64,000 nucleotides of DNA, from the NCBI GenBank assembly GCA_027575765.1, contig JANBPT010000023.1:1-64000 (forward strand), read 5' to 3'. Positions within the stretch are counted from its first letter, which is position 1. Each line of letters begins with the position of its first letter. This stretch comes from Tieghemiomyces parasiticus (lineage: Eukaryota; Kickxellomycota; Dimargaritomycetes; Dimargaritales; Dimargaritaceae). The position numbers were made by a program, and so were the translations under genes. The notes beneath the pieces were generated by a model. The model did not search any database, was not told where the DNA came from, and saw only the letters and a program-made list of their open reading frames with translations. Shown piece after piece: positions 15,001-24,323 of this stretch.

Positions 15001-17490
15001 TATGGTCTACGCTAAAGACACGACTTTACCAGTTAATTGGTAGAGGTTAGTCTCCCCCGCCTTTCAACCATGCTACGTGGCCAACGTGCGACTACTTAGA
15101 CCATGCTGTGTTTTGACGAAATAAGTAAAGATGCGATATAGGAGGTGCTAACCATCACTTTCCCCTCTTGGCTGGGATGGGCCCTCAGCGGTGGAAAAGC
15201 CCACCTCGACGTCGCCGAGTAATGCCATGTTCGTAATGTGGAGCTAATTGGAGCAATCAGGCATCGTACTGAATCCCCTTAGTGGGGCGATAAGGTAGTA
15301 CGCGCGGACAAGCTGTAAGGCTCAGTGCATTCTGGGGGCGCTACCCTTTACAGTTTGGCTAAAAATGGTGGGTTAGATTCGAGGGCGGGGCACGCCCGTT
15401 CTAATCTGCAACGAGCTATAAAAAGTCAAATGGACCTTCACAATACCAGAGCCTGAAAGTCCGATGCGGTGTCGCCTGGCTTCCACTAGGATTAGGGCGC
15501 TTCCCTGCATGTTTAGGAGGAGATGAAGGTCATAATTTCCGGATGCTTTTGCAAGGTCAAGCTGAACATAGGTAAGCCAATCACATGCGAACCGCTTACT
15601 GACCATGGATAGATGCTGCAGTACAGTAAGATCATTTGAACCCAACTATTACCAAGAGGTTAAGTGGATCATAGATGTCTACACGGGCAAAGGCGGAGCA
15701 ATTCGTCAATATTATTTAAGCACGGTCATCCCATGGTATACCTTGTAAGCAGCTGCCTAAGCATGAGGTTTGAACCATGACGGGTTGGATCGGGAGAATC
15801 CCAGCTTCCAATAAAGCAAGGGAGTTGAGTAGCAACGCATGTCATTCAGCGGCGTCTCTTTAGAAGAGGGTACGCAAGCCGCTTATAAATGACCCAGACC
15901 AAGTCCGGTCTTGGATAAAATTAATATTACAATCTGGGCAGTCGACTCCCACGGATAATCCAACATTCACATATAGCTGTGGGTAAACTGCAATGTTCAT
16001 TATGTACCTCCCCAAGTCGCTACCCCACTTTCGGACAAACGCGTCGCTTGGAAGATCCGCCAACGGCAGTTAGTAGACATTGGGGTTGCAATTCGTTGCG
16101 AACTGGGGAAGTTCAGGCTCAAATATCGCCGCCAATAGTGACCCTCGTAATAACCAAGAAGCTGGAGTACCCCCGCCCCTTTTTACAGAAAGCACCCTCG
16201 GCCGCGCCCAACGGGGGACGTGACGGTCATGAGATAGTTTGATATGGCCGTAGTCTTTTTTTTCGGTAGGGAGAGGAGTGGCTCGGTTATTTTCACCATA
16301 TACCGACCCTAATTTCCTCAATATGACCATCTACTCCAGACATTGAATAGTATAGGTAATGTTTATCGTAAATGCAATATTCTTAACCCTTGGAGGACCG
16401 ATGGAAGCCAGGAAAGGTGTTAGACATTGACCCTGGACAGCAGTTTTTGACCCTAGCAGCAGCTTGGATTTCCGGGCTGATATCACAGGCCCTGGCATAC
16501 TCGTATGCGTTTAGCGCTTGATTGTATCAGTGGAATAGCGGTGCGCTCACTCTCCCCCTTCCTATGGGCTTTTAAGTCAATGTTTGTACTTGATGCGGTG
16601 GAAATATGCTGGTTGACGTACGATGTGGTAGGGGAGAGAAGGGGGCACTTTACAGTAAGCAATCTGATCACCACCATCTGTACCAATTAGCTTACCAATC
16701 CGTGCTCGGAAGAACTCGTAAAATTCAACCGGCCGCCTAGGTCACGAACTGCGCTGATTAACTGCATGTTGGGGCACGTTTTACTATCTACCGCTTTGGT
16801 CGATAGGAAGGTTTTAAATATATAGGCCATTTCCACTAGTACAACGTTTTGCCTGACGACCAACAAAGCGTACCCTCTCAGGGTTTCGATGAGGCTGATC
16901 ACCTGGCCTAGAATACGATTACGTTCCTGCCGTCTCGCTCTCGGATCGGTTCAATAAAATAGTATAGTTGTGAGGTGTCCTATCTGCTTCGGGGAGTTTG
17001 GGTGGCAAGGTGTGGTGGGCCTGATTTCCGTCGCCAGATACACATTGGGTGTTCAGTCACACCTCGGGGCTGACTTACCTAGTTAACTGGAGAAGAGGCC
17101 GGGGTTCGTGGTCTAGCTGCCGTTGTCTGGCCAGGATCTCGCTTATCTGGTCGCAAAGGGAAGACTCTTGGCAAAGAGTGGAAGCAGGGTGGGGCTACGG
17201 GTAAGGGGCTATAATTACCTCGCCGGGTAGTAGACACCTCCCTCAGGATCAGTCTGGATGTGCGGGGCGCAGGGGAGGGGGAGCGCCGTGGTCGTGGAGC
17301 TGATGAGGGCATCAGCGATGGGCGTATTCCCCGGCGCGGTTAAGCGTGTCCAGGTAGGCGCACGCCTGGGCAGCAGGGTGGGTTGCAGCTTTCCCCCTGG
17401 CGTGGTTTGCTACCCCCGCACACTGGACAGGCAGCGCCAACGTGGCCCGGGTGATTCGTCGATGCGTCTATCGAGCCTAGGCTCGCATTA
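1..17490. other. Gene-free stretch, about 17.5 kb
   Basis: No open frame here reads like a conserved protein. The longest (minus 1449-982, 155 codons; minus 8071-7697, 124 codons) lack recognisable motifs and the C-ending codon preference of the real genes in this window. I found no convincing chain of exons joined by splice sites in phase, no tRNA box A/box B pair, no rRNA and no clear transposon remnant. A few patches have strand-biased composition: purine-rich on the plus strand around 6400-6900 and 10860-11460, pyrimidine-rich around 13640-13830. These resemble the C/T-rich leaders of real genes but lead into nothing recognisable. Degenerate or lineage-specific genes cannot be excluded. 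Confidence 0.6.
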
Positions 17491-17544
17491 ATGCCCCGCA
17501 CGGCTGATCACTCCTTACTTCGCTAGTTCACTCTCCGACCCACC

Positions 17545-18890
17545 TTGGCTGAAGTTGGACGAGTTAATGTGTGGTCTCACCATCAGAGCCCCCTAATACC
17601 CCCCGTCCGCGCATCCACCCTGGGCACTCAGTGGGGGAGGTCGATTCCCCCCTCGCCTTTCACCCGCGCTTCCTGCTCACCATCAGCCACCTCTTCAGAG
17701 CCACGCCGCGCAAACCGTCTCGATCTGCGACCTTCCCCATCCCCACTCGCCCGCTTATCCTCCCACTCGTACTGCCCCGGGCCCGTCCAGGGTGTATAAC
17801 AGTTCCTTACTCCCCTCTTAGCCGCTCGCTTCACACTTGTCTGCTTCGTTTTCCCTCCCCTTTCGCCTTGTCCACTTCGCATCTCCGGATCCATCTCGAC
17901 GGTAAGGCAATTAGCATGGCTAAGACCGTGCTCATCTCGTATGCCCTTTCCACCTGGCTGGCTGACGGCGCGTATGGTCACTACCAGCTTCGGCCCCCTT
18001 GCCCTGATGACCCTGGCGATCGCCGGCCACTTGAGCCCGACAGGTAGCACATAGCAGTTGAGGAAAGGAGAAGCCCTCGGCGCTTATCGCCCTCCAGCCC
18101 CAGCTCGCCTGGGCGAGCGCTCTTGGTTAGCGTGGCGGGCCAGAGCGTCACTGTTGTTTACCTAAGCTCGTGCCACTGAACTTTGTCTCTCCGTTTGCTT
18201 GAGGTCGCCCCTTGGGCTACTCGATGCTAATACCTAACGCGCTAGCTCTACCTTCACCCTCGTGTTACGCACTATGGCTAACCCCTGCTTCGTCCTCCGC
18301 TCGCCGAATGTCTACCACTGACTCCCGTTTTCGCAATATTATATCTGAACCTACGTGCTGTACTCCGCCCACCCAGCCGTCCCGGTTTCTTTTAGCTTCC
18401 GTCAATCGCTCTCTCGCCACTATTTAATTCCTCTCGCCACTTCTCCCCATAAGCATCATGGCCCCTGCCGCCGCAGTAAGTCCCCCCTACCTAACCGCAG
18501 ACTATGCAGTTAGCGCCGCTGTGCGACCTCCCCCCCCCCACGTTTGATTTTATTTTTACTTCTTTCTTGCAAGCAGCTCATTGAGCCTCAGGAGTTTCCA
18601 GGCAGCCTACTGGCCTTTTCATCCTCAGCGTCCGTGCGAACCCTCTGGCCACCCATAAACCTTGGCTTAGAACCCCGCGGATGCACCGAACTTTACCCCG
18701 TGGGCCAGCTCATCCGTCGCTTCGGCCTCCCTCGCCCCGCATCCTAATTCCTGCTCCTCTCCTATGCCCTGCCGCTCATCTGGCGCGCTGACCATCCCCT
18801 ACATCTGATGTGTGCATTGTCTAATTGACCATCTTGAATTCCCATCCTTACCCTTTTCCTCTTTTTTTTTCAACGCTGCTCTACCCGACC
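17545..18890 (+). promoter_or_regulatory. C/T-rich upstream region of the septin gene
   Basis: The plus strand is strongly pyrimidine-rich over much of this interval, as upstream of several other genes here. Long open frames on both strands (17571-18047 plus, 18050-17628 minus) follow from the base bias and do not look like proteins. A TATA-like element (TATTTAAT) lies near 18421. It precedes a short ATG-initiated exon at 18459 with a strong GTAAGT donor, described separately. The septin start codon at 18891 directly follows a T-run and C/T-rich sequence. Extent and function as promoter and leader are inferred from position and composition. Confidence 0.5.
18459..18747 (+). CDS. Possible small two-exon gene, unknown product
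   Basis: Candidate exons are 18459-18476 (MAPAAA) and 18577-18747. They join in phase across a 100-base intron with a GTAAGT donor, a CTAAC-like branch sequence and a long T-rich tract before CAG. The product would be 62 residues ending in FGLPRPAS, with no recognisable motif. A TATA-like box lies about 40 bases upstream of the ATG. The intron signals are good, but the pair may instead be 5' leader sequence of the septin transcript or an upstream ORF, because the septin start follows only about 145 bases later. I do not recognise the protein. Confidence 0.28.
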
Positions 18891-20001
18891 ATGTTTGGCT
18901 ATTCGTCTGCCCACGCCTCTCCTTCCTCTGGCACTAACAAGTTCCAAGGTTACGCCTCCCAACAGACCCGCCCCGGTAGCCACAGATGGAAGAATGCTAA
19001 GAAAGGCCTGCAGTTCACTGTCATGACGGTTGGTAAGTGCCCCCGACAAACCAGCGGTATTAACGGGGAGAAACCCTACAGACACGCTCCTTTTAGCAGC
19101 TCTCCGCCAACCGTATTTAACCTACTGTCTCTATATAACGCCTCCTCTTAATATCCCAGGCTGCCCCGGTCTAGGCCGTACCACCTTCATCAACACATTG
19201 TGTGAGAAACAAGTGCTGCCCTCCGTTGAAATTGGCAACCCCGAGACTGCCCACGAGGTACAGCCCATGACCTTCAAGCCCTACAACGTCGAGATGGAGG
19301 AGGACGGTATCAAGATCTCCTTCACCGTCATCGATACGCCCGGCTTCGGCAATGGTATTAACAACGAGGAGCACTTCAAGCAGATCGTCCACTATCTGGA
19401 GACCCGCTACGAGGAGACACTGGCCGAGGAGACCCGTATTAAGCGTAACCCCAAGTTCAAGGACAACCGCGTGCACGCCTTGCTTTACTTTATCACCCCC
19501 ACCGGGCACGGCCTGCGCGAGCTCGACATTAAGCTCATGAAGCGCGTCGGCAACCGTGTCAACGTGATCCCTATTGTCGCCAAGTCTGATTCGTTGACCG
19601 TGGACGAGCTGAATGCCTTCAAGAAGCGCGTCATGGAGGACATTGACAACTTCCGCATCCCCATCTACAACTTTCCCTACGACGCCGAGGAGGACGATGA
19701 GGAGACTGTCGAGGAGAACCGGGAACTTCGCCAGCTGCTGCCTTTCGCCATCGTCGGGAGCGAGGAGGAACTGGTCGACCAGGAAGGGTCCGTGGTTCGT
19801 GTGCGTACCTACCCATGGGGCCGCGTCGAAGTGGACAATACCGAACATTGCGATTTTGCTCGCCTCCGGTTCATGTTGCTTAACTCGCACCTCTCGGACC
19901 TGAAGGAGATCACCCACGATATTCTGTATGAGAACTACCGTACAGAAAAGCTATCTGACGAGAACACGGGCGAGAGTGGTGTCCCCGTCGAGGCCCAGTA
20001 A
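18891..20001 (+). CDS. Septin, Cdc11-like
   Basis: Septins are filament-forming GTP-binding proteins that scaffold the cell cortex, septum and growing tips. Exons 18891-19032 and 19160-20001 join in phase inside the P-loop and give 327 residues. Seen: G1 motif GCPGLGRTT at residues 48-56, G3 DTPGFG from residue 106, G4 AKSD at 188-191, and the septin-unique element near the end (HDILYENYRTEKLS). The P-loop lysine is arginine (R54), and the short basic N-terminus before QFTVM resembles yeast Cdc11 more than Cdc3, Cdc10 or Cdc12. The protein stops about 15 residues after the septin-unique element, so it has no coiled-coil C-terminal extension. The start was chosen as the first ATG in frame, since the upstream frame has no usable acceptor. 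Family assignment is very secure; the Cdc11 subgroup is likely. Confidence 0.94.
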
Positions 20002-21249
20002 GCGCTCGCCTCCTCCTGCAGCTCGCTAGCCGATCCGGCCCGCTGGGTCCCTATACCCACTCACCACACCATTCTATACGCCCAAGCGGCCAAGCTCCAA
20101 ATACTTGTGGCCCATCCCGCCTCTTTACTTACCCCGCCAGCGGCGCCCCCCCCCCATCATTATCCATCTACTACATGTCTCACACGACGCGTTGGATTCC
20201 TGTGGTTGCCATCCCGCAGCCGACTGTCCCCCTTCCCATTCGCTGATGCCCTCGATCTTTTTAACGTTTCTCTTTTTTCATTTTACTTGCCAATTCTACA
20301 TTCTAATGTTCCCCTTCTCGTCGGACCTTAACCGGGTGTTTACTAAACAGCCAAGTCACGTCAAGGGTATTCCTTCCATCTGGAAGCTGATCGGCCAAAA
20401 GCGGGTTCGAGCTGCGGTGTGTTCCACGTCGCTATTAATAGTTCCGTCACCCCCACCGCCATTTGGCTGCAGAATTCTAGGTACTAGTAATGGTTGCGTT
20501 GATGAGAGTCCCTTGCTCAGTGGCCCATGGTGTGTGCTCCACGCTAAGATGGTTGAAATCAACATTACCCAATTAGTAATCATTATATCGCCTTCAGTGG
20601 GCCCAACTATACCTCTCAAGCCTGCATACTTCCACTATACGAGCTGCCACCCACTGGACAATAAGCTGTCTGGAAGAGTCCAACCTCATCAGCTTTTCTC
20701 CGTATTGTTTAAAGTTAAATGTTGGTGTTGATCCCATTGATCGTACATGGTCTCGGCGTATTATTGAGGCACCAGGCGGTTATATTTTGTCGGCTGGGAG
20801 AGTGTGGTGATTTCTTACATCCATTGTCTGGTTCCAAGGAGCTCGAGCGTTTCTGGGGGGGATGTACATATATCCGATCTCTCCTGGGCTTTTTTTCGTT
20901 AGCGTGTGAATAGTAAATGATACACAGTGTGGCTTGGGTGAGGATTGTCTCCCTCTTCTCTTTCTAAATGGTAGGCCACCAGCGGGCCAACTTAAGTACC
21001 TGGTGACCATGAGGTCGCCGGCATGAGGTGGGCGGCTGCTGCCCATATATAGACCTACTATGGCCGCCCGACGGTCTACTCGGTCAAAGCACCCAACTTC
21101 CATCTTACACCATTATATACATAACCACCCAACGCCTTGTTAGATTGCTTATTTCACACTTCACTTGACTGCACTTTGTATTACCCGTGTTGTATGCCAA
21201 CGTTACGTTCTAGCAAGATTATCGCCTAGCTATTGGTCCAACTTTCGCC
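20002..21249. other. Intergenic, septin to lipase
   Basis: This is the 3' flank of the septin and the promoter side of the lipase. The first part is pyrimidine-rich, which opens a spurious 208-codon frame (20105-20731) with no protein-like features. Nothing else is recognisable. Confidence 0.6.
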
Positions 21250-22584
21250 ATGAAGTTCCAGGTAATATAATTGACGCCCACATGGCCAACGCGACAAAAT
21301 AATGTCGTACAGCAGTGCATGGTGGTTACAGGGACCAAGGCTCCTGTTCTAACGGCCTTTATTAATATTATTTTTGCATGTTCAGTAAACCCAACCCCAC
21401 ATTGATGTCCCCGCCCCTACTAATTGACTCACCTGACTTTTCCGCTGCCCCTCTCTCACACATACTTGGTCATATCTTGTTTGACACGCAGCAGAGCCTC
21501 CTCAGATGCATTGCCGTATTCATGGCTATTTGTGTCGGCTGCACCCGTGCTTCCATCCCTAGGGCCAAAGGTTCTGATGTGAAAACTCTCACAGCCAGCC
21601 AAACTTCCGTCCTGCAGACATTTGCATTGTAAGCTCTATGATAGCCGGTGGTGCGTACTAGCTCACGGGTTACCAACTCCTTAATTATGCATCCGAGGCG
21701 ACCAATTAGACGTACATCGACAACGTGGTCTCCCGAGGTGCAGCTAGACGAGCCGAGCGAATCAACCTGGTCGTTAAACTAACCTTCATTACCTCCGCTC
21801 TATACCCTGTACCGACATACTTCACCCGTGCTTCTGGCTGCCTCTTAGCTACGCCTTGGCCTCATACCAGGATGTGACGGATTGGGGCTGCTCGGCCTGC
21901 ATTAACGAGACTAAAGGCACGAGTTTCGTTTCACAATTTAACTCCTCGACGGAAGGTGTCCACTGGTACCTGGCCGTCCACCCGACTACCCATACCATCA
22001 TTTTGTCCTTTGAGGGTACCACCAGTGAACGCGTGATGACCTACTTTAAGGACATACAGATCACGCGGACGCCGTGGCCACCGGGGGTGGATGATTCCTC
22101 AGTGCATAATGGATTCCTCGAGTCCATGATAGCGGGGGCGCCCGGAGCGATGGTTGCCTTGGAGAAGCAATGGGCCAAGACGCCCAATTACCGCCTTGCG
22201 ATTACGGGTCATTCCCTGGGCGCCGCGCAAGCCGTCTTGTTTGTTACCTACCTAGCCGTTCGCCGGCGCCAGTGGTTGGTGAACACCACTGTCTATACGT
22301 ACGGTCAGCCTCGGGTGGGTAACGCTGCGTTCGCCGCCTACTACCAGAGCCTGGGGGTACCCACCACGCGTGTGGTAAATCAGCACGACGTGGTCCCCCG
22401 AATGCCAACGCGAGCCTGGGGATTTGCCCACCACGGCAATGAGGTATGGATCCGGCCCGACGATAGCGCCGTCGTTATATGTCCGTCCATGGGCGTTGAG
22501 GAGAATCCACAGTGCAGCGTCAGCCTGTCGTGGCATGAGCTAAACGTTGCCGATCACCGTCAGTACTTTGACGCCCGTACGTGA
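21250..22584 (+). CDS. Secreted class 3 (Rhizomucor-type) triacylglycerol lipase
   Basis: Predicted extracellular lipase hydrolysing acylglycerol esters with an alpha/beta-hydrolase fold. Exons are 21250-21261 (only 12 bases, MKFQ), 21492-21628 and 21849-22584, all in phase, giving 294 residues. The short first exon joins a hydrophobic stretch to make a signal peptide (about residues 1-24), which supports the splice model. Seen: oxyanion region FEGTTSE, a lid-like segment, nucleophile elbow GHSLG (S172), acid D230 in NQHDVVPRMP, and the catalytic histidine H286 in ADHRQYF. The HHGNEVW segment matches the conserved strand before the C-terminal cysteines. Length and motif order fit fungal lipase 3 proteins. 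A feruloyl esterase of the same fold is a less likely alternative. Confidence 0.95.
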
Positions 22585-23339
22585 GTTGTAGACGGTAACA
22601 GCATCCAACGTTCATTGTCTGTATATACAATTTAAGTTCATCCAAACACTACTTAGCGAGTTTTCTTCACTCAATGTCGCCTTTTAATTGTGCAGTACAA
22701 ATGGGTACGCGGTATATTGCGGCCCGCATCGGTTCCATTGTAAATTTATAAAACTCAGACTTGGTACGATAAGTTCAAAAAATAATGAGGTACAGGCAGC
22801 CGAGGTCCATCGATGGTACGAGGGTGGTCATCATATCTATCACATGGTATGTCGTCGTTCCAGTTGTTCAATATGGGAATCAAAGGTTGGGTAAAAATCG
22901 GTACTATATAGTGCCTTTACAGGGGATCAGAGTTGCTAGGTTAAGTTTGATATGTCTGGAATGAGCCGCATACTGTATACACCTTCCCCGTTTAGCGGAG
23001 AGACCTTAACTGCGTAATGAAGAAAATAGGATATATATATATATAGGTGCTACCAAATATCGTGAGGATTTTAAGTAAGAGGTCTCAGATCGCAGTATTC
23101 CAGATGAAAGCTAAGAGAGTCAACAATGACAAATCGATTGGCATAAACCACTCCAGGATCAAACTATTTTTGACTTCGCAGCTTGCTTTTTCAACCATCC
23201 ATTATGTTGCTTTTTAAAGTCCCCCTCCCTCACTCCACCCAAGTTAACCAGGCGTGATGTATGGGCCCTTATATATAATTACTATCTGGAGGGCTGCAAG
23301 GCAGGTGCTATTCTAAATGTTTTGACTTCCACACTGGGC
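22585..23339. other. Intergenic, AT-richer
   Basis: No gene is visible. The stretch contains a short (TA)n run near 23033-23046 and TATA-like sequence near 23270, and leads into the mariner relic. I could not find a terminal inverted repeat that would mark the transposon's left end. Confidence 0.5.
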
Positions 23340-24323
23340 TCAGCTGCCCCTAGCCACTCCACCTTCTACAGGTGGCTGGCCCGCTTTCGCACAGGCCATC
23401 ACTCTTTTGCAGATGACCCTTATTCTGGCCGCCCATCAGATGATATCGGTGGATATTAGGGGGACGTGATCCTGAAACGGCTAAAAGAAGACCCCCGATT
23501 GACTGCTGAGCAGCTGGCCCGAACCTGCCATACTTCCCCTAGTACCATGTGCAATGTCCTGCATAGGGACCTGGGACTATGTAACTATTTTAATTGCTGG
23601 ATCCTCCACAACCTCACCAATGGCCAGCACCACAAGTGAGTACGTTTTTCCACTGAGTTACTGGAGAAATTTGATGGGGTCAGTGACTACCTGCTGGACT
23701 CCTTCGTCACAGGTGACGAGACTTGCGTGTACCTTTATGATCCCCCCTGCTGGCTCTAGTCGCTAGAGATGGTGTCCTAAAGGTGGCCCTGTCCCAACTG
23801 AGACCCACTGAGGCCATACCCCACCCAAGGTGATGCTGGCCATTTATTTTTCACCAGGCGTGGCATATTACACCTAAGTGTCAAGCCCCCTGGTGTCCAG
23901 GTCTCCACCGAACTCTATGTAGAGTATGGGCTGGAGTCCGTGGTCCAGGCCTGGGCGGAGGCACGTGGAAGTCTGGACCATCACCCCCTGCGGCATTACC
24001 ATGATAATGCACCACCACATTGCGCTGTAGCTACGCATACTTACATATCCGCCTCTTCACGCTTACTTCTTTAGGCCCCTCCCTACAGCCTTGGCCTGGT
24101 CCCCCGCGACTTCTGGCTGTTCAGGAATGTCAAAAAGTGGCTGAGGGGCAAGAAGCTCAGCACAGTGGAGGCGGTCATGGACGCCTGGCAATCGGAGCTA
24201 ACCAGGTTCCATTCAAATGACTCTAGAACCTGCTATGCTAGCGGGATAGGAAGGGCTCGTCGAGTAGTACAGAGTAATGGCAACTATATTGAATATAAAC
24301 GATTTAATTTTGAGGAAACCTAA
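23340..24323 (+). pseudogene. Mariner-family transposase relic (broken)
   Basis: Fragments of a mariner transposase can be read in order on the plus strand, interrupted by stops and frameshifts. From about 23352 the helix-turn-helix part reads with SHSTFYRW, then SGRPSDD and LTAEQLARTCHTSPSTM, with a stop at 23457. The catalytic part has VTGDET (first Asp near 23715), a frame-shifted VMLAIYFSPGVAYYT, HYHDNAPPH (second Asp near 24003), PPYSLGLVPRDFW (third Asp near 24108), and a tail ending GNYIEYKRFNFEET before the stop at 24321. The acidic residues are still present, but several in-frame stops (for example after PPCWL) and frame changes make the gene non-functional. Target-site duplication and terminal repeats were not identified. 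Confidence 0.85.

Noticed and set aside
17571..18050. Overlapping open frames of 158 (plus) and 140 (minus) codons
   Set aside because: They arise from strong pyrimidine bias that removes stop codons; composition is low-complexity, with no motif, and they lie where septin leader or promoter is expected.
19171..19917. 248-codon minus-strand frame
   Set aside because: Exact shadow of septin exon 2 caused by its GC-rich third positions.
20105..20731. 208-codon plus-strand frame after the septin
   Set aside because: Starts in C/T-rich 3' flank, no domain, codon use unlike the confirmed genes, and overlaps probable untranslated sequence.
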